Both the position numbers and the translations under genes were made by a program. From IMG/VR virus record IMGVR_UViG_3300022749_000061, positions 1 to 31,280 of that record: 31,280 nt of DNA; one strand, written 5' to 3'. The DNA comes from a virus. Shown here piece after piece: positions 6,464-12,612 of this stretch. The stretch's first letter is position 1. Each line of letters opens with the position of its first letter. The notes beneath the pieces are model-generated. The model saw only the letters and a list, made by a program, of their open reading frames with translations. It did not search any database and had not been told where the DNA came from.

Positions 6464-6703
6464 CTATCCGTCCAGCCTGGATCCAACGAAGGTCAGCGTC
6501 CCCGCGTAGACCTGGCTGCCCCTCTCGTCACGCACCTTCACCGTCACGGCCTGGTTGTCGCCATCGCTCGAGGTGATCAGCTCCGCGACATCCGGCAGGC
6601 TTTCTATGACCTTCCTACGAGCCGCTTCGACGTCTTCGCATTCAATGCCTTCACCGTCCCGCTGGAGGTCACCATCGTGAATGTCGAAGAAGTAGCGAGG
6701 CAC
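6464..6703 (-). CDS. DUF6894 family protein (79 aa)
   Basis: Begins M-P-R-Y-F-F-D-I-H-D-G-D (GTG start), followed by R-D-G-E-G-I-E-C-E-D-V-E-A-A-R-R-K-V-I-E-S-L and a beta strand V-T-V-K-V-R-D-E-R-G-S-Q-V-Y. The 'MPRYFFDxHDG' start, the acidic linker, one amphipathic helix and the terminal strands are typical of the DUF6894 family, which is very abundant in Methylobacterium and Bradyrhizobium. Its biochemical function is not established. A paralogue lies upstream at 6914-7141. Separate terminators follow both genes, so they are probably separate transcription units. Confidence 0.85.
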   Translation of the reverse strand: MPRYFFDIHDGDLQRDGEGIECEDVEAARRKVIESLPDVAELITSSDGDNQAVTVKVRDERGSQVYAGTLTFVGSRLDG

Positions 6704-6824
6704 GCAGACTGCTCGTTGTCCGTTGACCGGACGTGATCAACTCACGGTCTGGTTTTAGGTTCTAAGCCGTTTCTAGTCAGGCCAGTCACACGTGGGTGAC
6801 ATCAATGATGGGTCCGCGCCCACG

Positions 6825-6854
6825 AAAAAGCCCGCCCCGAGGACCGGACGGGCT
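6825..6854 (-). terminator. Intrinsic terminator of the upstream DUF6894 gene
   Basis: On the minus strand AGCCCGTCC and GGGCGGGCT pair around a short loop, followed by five T (6829-6825). It ends the transcript of the gene at 6914-7141, and the 6703-6824 stretch should then carry the promoter of the next gene. Confidence 0.72.
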
Positions 6855-6913
6855 CAGGCATATCGCAACGCTGAAGAGGGCTGTTAGACCCGGCTGAGGC
6901 GCTGCCGGGTTAG

Positions 6914-7141
6914 TCAATTCAATGTGTATCTCATGATGCCCGAGTAAACGGTACGGTTATCTTCGCTCCTTACCAAAATACTATGAGCGCGGCTTTCTCC
7001 AGCCTTGCGAACTTCGTCAACAACAACCTGATAAAGCGAACGCTTAGCATACTGAACGGCGGCCTGTAGATCGGCGCAATCTACGAATTCTTCATCGAGC
7101 GCATTGCGGCCCTCGTTGATCTCAAAGAAGTAGCGCGGCAT
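6914..7141 (-). CDS. DUF6894 family protein (75 aa), paralogue
   Basis: From ATG 7141 the product begins M-P-R-Y-F-F-E-I-N-E-G-R-N-A-L-D-E-E-F, then a helix D-L-Q-A-A-V-Q-Y-A-K-R-S-L and strands H-S-I-L-V-R-S-E-D-N-R-T-V-Y. GGAG lies 7 nt upstream, better placed than for an ATG four codons earlier. Same family as the gene at 6464, but the two are well diverged outside the start motif, so the pair is not a recent duplication. Base composition is lower in GC than its neighbours. The function of DUF6894 is unknown. Confidence 0.83.
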   Translation of the reverse strand: MPRYFFEINEGRNALDEEFVDCADLQAAVQYAKRSLYQVVVDEVRKAGESRAHSILVRSEDNRTVYSGIMRYTLN

Positions 7142-7256
7142 GTCGCTCTCCATTGGCCTGGGCAGGAGCTCACGCGTTTCTGTCCGCTTGCGCGAAGGCC
7201 CAATCTAGCCGCTAGCCTCGCTTTGCCATCACCCGATTGAAGGATCGCAAACCCGG

Positions 7257-7286
7257 AAAAACCGCCTTGGCCAGAGCCAGGCGGTT
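7257..7286 (-). terminator. Intrinsic terminator at the end of the lysis/late operon
   Basis: On the minus strand AACCGCCT (7286-7279) pairs with AGGCGGTT (7267-7260), extended by GGC/GCC, followed by five T to 7257. It lies about 64 nt after the stop of the last late gene (7350) and marks the downstream limit of the long minus strand array. Confidence 0.8.
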
Positions 7287-7349
7287 GAAGGTAATTCGGG
7301 CAGGGATGCTGAGGGCGGTCCACGCACGGACCGGCGCCGCGGTTTCCGT

Positions 7350-7706
7350 TCAGTCGGAGGGCCGCCGCATGAAGGCCTTCAACATCGCCTCGCGAGTCTC
7401 CTTCATCTCGTCACGCACCGAGCTGACCATGTCGTCGATGCGCCGCTCCAGGCGCGTAATGACGTCGCCGGTCACGTAGGTCCGCGCCACCTCGATCTTG
7501 AAGGCGTTCAGCTTGTCGTCGAGCGCCCGAATATCGATCTTGGCCGCCGCCATGTCGATCGTGAGCGGCGAGACCGCCTCCTTCGTGCCGGTTCGCATCT
7601 TCCCGACGATCCAGTCGACACCTCGGCCAACCGCGAACAGGAACAGCGCGAGCGCGATGAGCTGCGCCCAGGTGATCGGCCCGGGCGACAGGAAGGAGGT
7701 GTCCAT
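7350..7706 (-). CDS. Membrane-anchored coiled-coil protein of the lysis cassette (118 aa)
   Basis: 118 aa. One N-terminal transmembrane helix, I-T-W-A-Q-L-I-A-L-A-L-F-L-F-A-V-G-R-G-V, is followed by a long charged helical region. Its heptad-like spacing (A-A-A-K-I-D-I-R-A-L-D-D-K-L-N-A-F, R-L-E-R-R-I-D-D-M-V) predicts a coiled coil. This is the last gene of the late operon, after endolysin and two holin-like genes. An N-anchored coiled coil at this place could be an inner-membrane spanin-like or holin-regulating protein. No partner outer-membrane spanin lipoprotein is visible, so the role is inference from context. Confidence 0.72.
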   Translation of the reverse strand: MDTSFLSPGPITWAQLIALALFLFAVGRGVDWIVGKMRTGTKEAVSPLTIDMAAAKIDIRALDDKLNAFKIEVARTYVTGDVITRLERRIDDMVSSVRDEMKETREAMLKAFMRRPSD

Positions 7707-7726
7707 GGCAGTGGTCTTTCGTGACT

Positions 7727-7755
7727 CTCCCCACCCTGAGAGGAGGGTGAGGGGG
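7727..7755. repeat. Imperfect palindrome between two lysis genes
   Basis: CTCCCCACCCT and AGGGTGAGGGGG form an imperfect stem directly after the stop codon of the holin-like gene (7756). There is no T tract. It resembles the GC-rich palindromes found between genes in Methylobacterium genomes and could also moderate readthrough into the next gene. Confidence 0.4.
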
Positions 7756-8184
7756 TCAGGCCTTCAGCAGGCGGGCGGCGCCGGCACGGGCTAGCGTGGT
7801 GAGCGGCGAGGACACGAAGAAGGCGGTCAGGATCGTCGCCTCGATCGTCTGGTAGTCACCGGGCAGGCCAGCGACCTTCCAGGCGCCGACCTCGTGCCAG
7901 CCGTAGAACGGCAGCCACCACGGCATGCTGTCGGCGCAGATGGCGCCGAAGTGCGCGGCCGCCGGCAGGCCGATGCAGTAGATCAGGCCCTTGAAGGCCG
8001 GGGCGATAGCGGCCCGCACCTGGTTGGCCGCGATCTCGGCCTGGAGGCTCTGGACCGCGACGTCGCGGTTCGCGTTCTGGCCGTTCTGGACAGTGTTCAG
8101 GATCGGCGCGAGCACCGAGTTGCCGAACGCCGAGACGAGGCCGGACCCGATGTGCCCGAGGAGAGTGCCGAGGATCGTCCACAT
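7756..8184 (-). CDS. Putative holin (three hydrophobic segments, 142 aa)
   Basis: 142 aa with three hydrophobic segments at about residues 7-30, 62-85 and 112-135, separated by a polar helix (Q-N-G-Q-N-A-N-R-D-V-A-V-Q-S-L-Q-A-E-I-A-A-N-Q-V-R). The layout, and the 'AEI-A' helix before the second segment, resemble three-TM holins such as the GTA-release holin family. Weak similarity is all that can be seen. Its ATG shares one base with the stop of the upstream membrane gene (TGATG), and it sits two genes after the endolysin. It would form inner-membrane lesions letting endolysin reach the wall. Confidence 0.65.
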   Translation of the reverse strand: MWTILGTLLGHIGSGLVSAFGNSVLAPILNTVQNGQNANRDVAVQSLQAEIAANQVRAAIAPAFKGLIYCIGLPAAAHFGAICADSMPWWLPFYGWHEVGAWKVAGLPGDYQTIEATILTAFFVSSPLTTLARAGAARLLKA

Positions 8185-8459
8185 CAGCGCGGCCCTCCGA
8201 CGGCGTCGTGATCGTGGCCCTGGCAGGGCGGGGTCGTGGTGTAGGCCCGCAGGATGATGCCGAGCAGGAAGCAGCCAGCGACGATCGCTTTCGCGGTGCC
8301 CTCCGGCGCGCCCATGTCGAGCAGCAACTGCCGGAAGTCGACCGCGTGCAGCATGTCGAGTAGCGTCAGCAGGAAGGCCGGCGTGAAGAAGATGAAGGTG
8401 CGCCAGCCTCGAAGGCGGCGCCAGATCACGCGGGCATGGTGGAAGTGAGCGGGCGACAT
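8184..8459 (-). CDS. Small two-span membrane protein, holin-like (91 aa)
   Basis: 91 aa. A basic N-terminus (H-H-A-R-V-I-W-R-R-L-R-G-W-R) is followed by hydrophobic F-I-F-F-T-P-A-F-L-L-T-L-L-D-M-L and a second helix A-I-V-A-G-C-F-L-L-G-I-I-L-R-A-Y. The end is a polar tail rich in H and D. Two helices, small size and the position directly after the endolysin fit a holin or holin partner. It overlaps both neighbours by a single base (TGATG at 8459 and 8184), which points to coupled translation in a fixed ratio. Which of the two membrane proteins is the holin and which a regulator is unclear. Confidence 0.65.
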   Translation of the reverse strand: MSPAHFHHARVIWRRLRGWRTFIFFTPAFLLTLLDMLHAVDFRQLLLDMGAPEGTAKAIVAGCFLLGIILRAYTTTPPCQGHDHDAVGGPR

Positions 8460-9067
8460 CAGACAGCCTTTCGTCCGAGGAAGAGGTCTACGAGGCGGTT
8501 GAGCAGCCCAGGCCTGGTGGGCGCGGCCGTCATCGGCGCGAGCGGATCGGGCACGCTGACCGGGACCAGCGCAGGTCTGGTCAGGGCCCTCACGGGCGAG
8601 CGATCGCCGCGGCGCGCGTAGACCTTGGCCCCGTCGTAGGAGGCGAGGGCGGCCTGGTCGCGCTCACCCTGCCGTCGCGAGATGATCGCCGCCGGCTTGT
8701 TCCACATCAGGAAAGCCTCGACGGCCGCCGACAGGTTGCCGGCATTGGCCAGCCGGACCACGGACGAGTGCGCGAAGCCGACTGGGCCGATGTTGTAGGC
8801 TAGGCTCACGCACGCATCGAAGAACGGCTGCGGCACCGGCTTGGCCAGGGCGGCCCGGACCGGGGCGGCATACTTCTCGACGGCCGCGGCGAAGAGCGCG
8901 TCCGACTGCGCGGCCGTGATCTTGAGCCCCGGTACCACCTTGATCAGCCCGGACGCGGTCGTGATCCCGGTGCCGATCGTCCAGACGCCGACGCTGTCCT
9001 TGTAAGCGGTCAGCACGTTGCCTTCGCGCCCCTCCAGGGCGGCGCGTCCGATGGGCGACACGTCCAT
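8459..9067 (-). CDS. Endolysin, T4-lysozyme-like muramidase (GH24), 202 aa
   Basis: The start is ATG 9067, with GGAG 8 nt upstream; an in-frame ATG at 9154 would overlap the preceding gene. The N-terminal domain shows L-E-G-R-E-G-N-V-L-T-A-Y-K-D-S-V-G-V-W-T-I-G-T-G. Residues E15, D24 and T30 have the same 9- and 6-residue spacing as the E11-D20-T26 triad of T4 lysozyme, so activity is likely. It cleaves the MurNAc-GlcNAc bond of peptidoglycan. F-F-D-A-C-V-S-L-A-Y-N-I-G further on is also typical of phage muramidases. After about residue 150 comes a Pro-rich linker and a short amphipathic C-terminus (L-L-N-R-L-V-D-L-F-L). There is no signal peptide, so it depends on a holin; holin-like genes follow directly. 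Confidence 0.92.
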   Translation of the reverse strand: MDVSPIGRAALEGREGNVLTAYKDSVGVWTIGTGITTASGLIKVVPGLKITAAQSDALFAAAVEKYAAPVRAALAKPVPQPFFDACVSLAYNIGPVGFAHSSVVRLANAGNLSAAVEAFLMWNKPAAIISRRQGERDQAALASYDGAKVYARRGDRSPVRALTRPALVPVSVPDPLAPMTAAPTRPGLLNRLVDLFLGRKAV

Positions 9068-9080
9068 GATGGGCTCCGGG

Positions 9081-9410
9081 TCAGAGGATGGCGAGGTGGA
9101 CGCGGCCGACGCCCGACAGGCCGATGGCCCGGGCCGCACCGCGCGAGAGATCAATCGCCCGTCCGGCGATGAAGGGCCCGCGGTCGTTGATCCGCACGAC
9201 GACCGACCGGCTGCCGTAGGTCACCCGCACCCGAGTCCCGAACGGCAGGCTCCGATGCGCGGCGGTCAGGCCGTCGGGCGCGAACCGCTCACCGTTCGCG
9301 GTGCGATGGCCGGAGCCGTACCAGGAGGCGGTCTCGGCCTGGGCGCACGGGACCGATCCCGCGAGCACGAGGCACGCGAGGGCGGCCCGCGCCGGGAAGC
9401 GCAGGGGCAT
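9081..9410 (-). CDS. RlpA-like secreted lytic transglycosylase (109 aa)
   Basis: A signal peptide at residues 1-25 ([12 protein letters not shown], cleavage after A-Q-A) is followed by a double-psi beta-barrel: [13 protein letters not shown]...[15 protein letters not shown], then V-R-I-N-D-R-G-P-F and [11 protein letters not shown]. These are signature segments of RlpA, and the Asp residues required in known RlpA enzymes are kept. There is no lipobox Cys at the cleavage site and no SPOR domain, so this is a minimal secreted form. It starts the lysis cassette, 13 nt before the endolysin, which suggests a second wall-cleaving activity in the periplasm. Confidence 0.88.
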   Translation of the reverse strand: MPLRFPARAALACLVLAGSVPCAQAETASWYGSGHRTANGERFAPDGLTAAHRSLPFGTRVRVTYGSRSVVVRINDRGPFIAGRAIDLSRGAARAIGLSGVGRVHLAIL

Positions 9411-9451
9411 CAGGATCTCTGGGAAGGAGCTTAGGAGGGGACCTTAGGCGC

Positions 9452-10123
9452 TCAGCGCAGGTTGGCGGACGCGAAGAAGGCGTCGAGCGCGTCGGGCGTG
9501 GTGATCCCGAAGGACGCCGCCAGGATGGGCGTCAGCTCGTGGTTGCGCGGGAAGATCGTCGTCCCGGCCAGGAACAGGAGCACGCGCTTCTGCCGATCCG
9601 GGTCGGTGACCGCCTGCTGAACCGCCGAGATAAGCGACTGCGGGATCTTGCCCTGGCTGACCCACGCCATCGCGTCGTCGTCGGAGATGATGGCGCGCGC
9701 GGCGGCCTCGCCCGCGAACTGATAGTCCTTCACGGACATCACCTTGGGCGGCGGCGGAACCGAGAACGTCAGCGCCGCCGGATCGAACAGCTGCTCGGTG
9801 AACAGGTTGTGCGGGTCGGTGATGCTCGGGTCGACACCGTCGATCTCGATCAGCCGCTGATTGGTCGGGAAGGCCATGTCGGTGTCGCGGAACACCGATT
9901 TCACCACCTCCAGACCGGTCGAGGCGTCGGGTAGCGCCGCGGCCACCACGGCGTTCTCCGCGAACGGGGCGGTGCTCCGGAAGTCGTAGAAGTCGAAGCC
10001 GTCGCTGTCGCGGCGCAGGAACACGACGGGGCCGCCGATCGACATCACGGCCTGCGCCCATTCGGGGACCGGATCGGGCTTGTACGGCTTCCAGAAGCCG
10101 TGATCCTTCACGGGATAGGACAT
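9452..10123 (-). CDS. Putative phage tail accessory protein (223 aa)
   Basis: 223 aa with GGAG 6 nt before the ATG. The N-terminal half reads W-A-Q-A-V-M-S-I-G-G-P-V-V-F-L-R-R-D-S-D-G-F-D-F-Y-D-F. The second half has two helical stretches (V-M-S-V-K-D-Y-Q-F-A-G-E-A-A-A-R; D-A-M-A-W-V-S-Q-G-K-I-P) and ends with T-P-D-A-L-D-A-F-F-A-S-A. No known family is certain. The 'DAMAWV..G.IP' region resembles small helical domains found near tail-fibre genes. It follows the tail fibre at 10139 with a 15-nt gap, the usual place of fibre chaperones or fibre-tip proteins. Confidence 0.6.
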   Translation of the reverse strand: MSYPVKDHGFWKPYKPDPVPEWAQAVMSIGGPVVFLRRDSDGFDFYDFRSTAPFAENAVVAAALPDASTGLEVVKSVFRDTDMAFPTNQRLIEIDGVDPSITDPHNLFTEQLFDPAALTFSVPPPPKVMSVKDYQFAGEAAARAIISDDDAMAWVSQGKIPQSLISAVQQAVTDPDRQKRVLLFLAGTTIFPRNHELTPILAASFGITTPDALDAFFASANLR

Positions 10124-10138
10124 CGTCGCTCCGGTCGA

Positions 10139-11191
10139 TCAGGAAGCTGCGCCGACGGTCACCCATCCCAGGTTCGGGATGTATGCCTGCAAGTAACGGT
10201 AGCGGTGGGCGTAATCGGCACAGGCGCCGTTCCCGATGCCGAGATCGTACGTCCAGTGATCGCACTTCATGGCGATGCCGCCGAACGTGCCGTTGAAGCT
10301 TCCGAGCCCCACGTTCTCGTTCGACCTCATGTCGCCGGCATAGACCCAGCGCATGTTCTGCACGCAGTTGTTGGCCGCGGCCTGACCCTGCTGCTGCCCG
10401 AGCAGGGAGGCCCGGCTCTCGATGTAGCTGCGCAGGTCGCCGAGCTGCCGGGTCGAGATCGAACCGTCGGCACCGAACGAGAGGAACTCGACGGTGGCGC
10501 CACCGTCGCAGACCTGAAGGCGGTTGCCGACCAGCGCCCGGATCAGGAAGTCGGTCGTTCCGGGGATGTAATAGCGGGTGCCGATCCCGGCGCCGAGCAT
10601 CGTCAGCGCGCCCGTCATCGTGTCGCCGGCCTTCTGCACGGGCGTGCCGAGGGCGGCGATCAGGGGAAGCGCTGCGGCGCGCGCCAGGTCGGCGATCTCG
10701 GCTGGCGAGATCTCCAGGCAACGGACCCGCGTGACCTTCGTGTCCGTGCTGGCCGCCATGTCGCCCAGCACGTGATAGATCCGGCCGGTGGTGAGATCGC
10801 CGTCCGCCAGTGCGCTGCCGTCGGCGTGCAGGACCGGCCCGCAGTCGAAGCCGTCGACGAAGAGATGCGGCGGCGTGGTCGCGACCGCCGTCGGCGCGGC
10901 GCTGAAGGTGAGGGCGATCGCGAAGGGCTTGGTGATCGCCGCCGGGATGCCGTTCACGCCGGTCGCGATGTCGATGAGGCCCTCGTTCGTCGTGACCGAG
11001 AGGCGGTTGTTCGCGCCGAGGGTCGCGACCAGGCCGCCGAGATCGTCGTCCCGCGCGAGCGCCACGGTCTCCATCAGGCCGCGGATCGCGCCGAGCACCG
11101 TGTTCGCGGGACGCCCCGGGCGCAGGTCCGCGTTCGGGTCCGACGAGCCGTTATCGGCGGCCGTCTCGGACCAGTGGTGCGGTCCACTCAT
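10139..11191 (-). CDS. Tail fibre protein (350 aa)
   Basis: The start ATG at 11191 overlaps the TGA of the transglycosylase gene by 4 nt (ATGA). The N-terminal part contains P-A-N-T-V-L-G-A-I-R-G-L-M-E-T-V and a beta-rich middle. Around residue 200 is Q-K-A-G-D-T-M-T-G-A-L-T-M, the 'GDTMTG' repeat typical of phage fibres with triple beta-helix shafts. The C-terminus is aromatic and Gly-rich (Y-A-G-D-M-R-S-N-E-N, W-T-Y-D-L-G-I-G-N-G, Y-I-P-N-L-G-W-V) and probably forms the receptor-binding tip. It is the second fibre-like gene of the prophage; the other is at 24267. Confidence 0.75.
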   Translation of the reverse strand: MSGPHHWSETAADNGSSDPNADLRPGRPANTVLGAIRGLMETVALARDDDLGGLVATLGANNRLSVTTNEGLIDIATGVNGIPAAITKPFAIALTFSAAPTAVATTPPHLFVDGFDCGPVLHADGSALADGDLTTGRIYHVLGDMAASTDTKVTRVRCLEISPAEIADLARAAALPLIAALGTPVQKAGDTMTGALTMLGAGIGTRYYIPGTTDFLIRALVGNRLQVCDGGATVEFLSFGADGSISTRQLGDLRSYIESRASLLGQQQGQAAANNCVQNMRWVYAGDMRSNENVGLGSFNGTFGGIAMKCDHWTYDLGIGNGACADYAHRYRYLQAYIPNLGWVTVGAAS

Positions 11192-11931
11192 GAGTCGATC
11201 CTCGTCGGCTGGAACGGCGTGAGCCCGAAGGCGAGAAGCGATGCGGGGCTCGCGACCAGCGGATCGCCGACGCCCGGCAGCTGCGCGCCGCCCGCCGGCG
11301 CACCGGGCATCGAGGCGTAGGAAGGCGTGCCGCCGTTGCCGTCGGCCATCGACGCCACACTGAGCTGCGTCGGGCCCGACAAGCCGAAGCCGGCGGGCGC
11401 GGAACCAGCCCCGGGCAGCGTCATCGGCGGGCCAGCCGGCGCGGTCGGAGCCGGCGCCTTCGGGACGCCGTCGACCTGACCGACCCACTTCGACGCGAAG
11501 TCTCGGGCGAGCGTGTCGGGCGAGCCGCCGTTGCCGCTGGCCGCTCTCCCGAGACCGAGGCTGCCCATCGTGGCATCCGGGTGCGCCAGGATCTTCGACG
11601 CGCCGACCGCGCCCTGTTGGTGCGCGAGGTACATCTCGCCGTCGGTCGGGGGACGGCCGAGGGCGTTGCTCAGCGACTTCTCGTTCGTCTGCGTCAGCTG
11701 CGCGGCCGCGTTGGACGAGGCGACAGGATCGAACGGGTTGTTCAGCCCGAACGCCTTGGCCGTGCGCGGCATGAACTGGAAGAGCCCCGCGGCGCTGCCG
11801 TTGCGGGCGTTCGGGTCGCCGGTGGACTCGATCTGCGCGACGCGCGGCAGGTAATCCGGCCGCGACCACGATAGGCCGCTGCGCTCTGCCGCCGCCTGTA
11901 TCGCGGCGGCGACCTCCGGGGACATCGGCAT
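11188..11931 (-). CDS. Virion-associated lytic transglycosylase (SLT/GH23-like), 247 aa
   Basis: The SLT domain is at residues 25-120: I-E-S-T-G-D-P-N-A-R-N-G-S-A-A-G-L-F-Q-F-M-P-R-T-A. The catalytic Glu is at 35 and the G-L-F-Q-F-M motif is conserved. The enzyme cleaves glycan strands with anhydro-MurNAc formation. The remainder is a low-complexity A/P/G tail holding F-G-L-S-G-P-T-Q, a segment also present in the virion protein at 18690. It has no signal peptide from ATG 11931, so it is more likely carried in the virion for genome entry than secreted. Open frame continues upstream to 12042, but through a terminator hairpin. The fibre gene follows with an ATGA overlap. Confidence 0.83.
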   Translation of the reverse strand: MPMSPEVAAAIQAAAERSGLSWSRPDYLPRVAQIESTGDPNARNGSAAGLFQFMPRTAKAFGLNNPFDPVASSNAAAQLTQTNEKSLSNALGRPPTDGEMYLAHQQGAVGASKILAHPDATMGSLGLGRAASGNGGSPDTLARDFASKWVGQVDGVPKAPAPTAPAGPPMTLPGAGSAPAGFGLSGPTQLSVASMADGNGGTPSYASMPGAPAGGAQLPGVGDPLVASPASLLAFGLTPFQPTRIDS

Positions 11932-11953
11932 GTGCAGGAGCGTCCTGAAACGC

Positions 11954-11979
11954 AAAAGGCCCGCGCGATGGCGGGCCTT
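11954..11979 (-). terminator. Strong terminator just upstream of the transglycosylase start
   Basis: Perfect 9-bp stem AAGGCCCGC/GCGGGCCTT with a 6-nt loop; on the minus strand it is followed by TTTT. It lies 23 nt before the ATG at 11931 and 22 nt after the promoter-like repeat at 12001-12043. Transcripts from the repeat would meet it before the first gene. Confidence 0.75.
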
Positions 11980-12000
11980 CTCGGGTCGGGCGCACAGCGC

Positions 12001-12043
12001 TCGCGACGGTGGGTTATTCCGACGGTTCGCCCGTCGGGTCAAG
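12001..12043 (-). promoter_or_regulatory. Late promoter/operator candidate, copy 1
   Basis: Minus strand CTTGACC (complement of 12037-12043) gives a -35-like TTGACC, with an A/T-rich GAATAA after 17 nt. Inside is a perfect dyad CCGACGG-ttcgc-CCGTCGG (12019-12037). The element is 43 bp and almost repeated at 27963-28006: the rightmost 20 bases and the leftmost 9 are identical. Both copies sit upstream of minus strand late-gene blocks. Confidence 0.55.
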
Positions 12044-12072
12044 TATTGGCGCGCTGACGAAAGCTCGGCCGC

Positions 12073-12462
12073 ATGCTACGATGCGGAATGTTCGTCGCTC
12101 GCCTCGCCCTCGTCGCTCTGCTCATCCCGACGGGAGCGGTGGCATCCGGTCTCACCGGCACCTTCGAGCACAACGATGACGGCTACCAGCAGGGCGTCGA
12201 GGTGAAGGCCGCGGGCGGCGGGTTTATCGGCGATTTCTCGACCGCGTCGAACCGCGGATGCGGCGGCGGGGTGAAGATGAAGGGCCGCGCGACAGGCCGA
12301 TCAACCATCGTGTTCAGCAAGACCGAGGACGGGCAGTTCTGCCGGATCACCGCCCGCTACGCTGACGGCTTCCGGTCCGTGGCCCTCGAGGAGGACGGCT
12401 GCACGCTCTGGCATGGCGCCTCGTGCGAGTTCCAAGGCACCCTGAAGCGGGCGGGGCGGTAG
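12073..12462 (+). CDS. Secreted hypothetical protein (129 aa)
   Basis: A signal peptide, F-V-A-R-L-A-L-V-A-L-L-I-P-T-G-A-V-A-S, precedes a mature part of about 100 residues with beta-rich sequence: L-T-G-T-F-E-H, R-G-C-G-G-G-V-K-M-K-G, F-C-R-I-T-A-R-Y, G-C-T-L-W-H-G-A-S-C-E-F. Four Cys in the mature part probably form two disulfides in the periplasm. The start may be ATG 12073 or 12088. The protein family is not recognised. It is transcribed against the late operon and is the first of four genes inserted between virion genes, so it is probably expressed from the lysogen. Confidence 0.68.
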   Translation: MLRCGMFVARLALVALLIPTGAVASGLTGTFEHNDDGYQQGVEVKAAGGGFIGDFSTASNRGCGGGVKMKGRATGRSTIVFSKTEDGQFCRITARYADGFRSVALEEDGCTLWHGASCEFQGTLKRAGR

Positions 12463-12554
12463 AGCAACTCGGACGAACATCCTCGTTCTACGAGATAGGC
12501 CGGGCGCTTGTGGAAGCGGCCCGGCCCGGTCATCCTCGGAGGTGCAAAGCTACC

Positions 12555-12589
12555 GGCGGATGAAGGATCCTAGCGCGATCCTGTCCGCC
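12555..12589. other. Long hairpin upstream of the HEPN-like gene
   Basis: GGCGGA (12555-12560) pairs with TCCGCC (12584-12589), and inside them AGGATC (12564-12569) pairs with GATCCT (12577-12582) around a 7-nt loop. It lies 24 nt before the GTG at 12613 and has no T tract. It could be a leader structure, the end of the preceding transcript, or an operator. Confidence 0.45.
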
Positions 12590-12612
12590 AGTCATGCCTT
12601 AACCTGCATCAC

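Noticed and set aside
10100-11320. + strand frame of about 406 codons across two tail genes
   Set aside because: It spans two overlapping minus strand genes with good family features and has an R/D/V-rich shadow-type product.
11992-12042. Longer N-terminus for the transglycosylase (start at 12042)
   Set aside because: It would run through the terminator hairpin and the promoter-like repeat, and the extra residues are basic and unstructured. ATG 11931 is just before the conserved domain.
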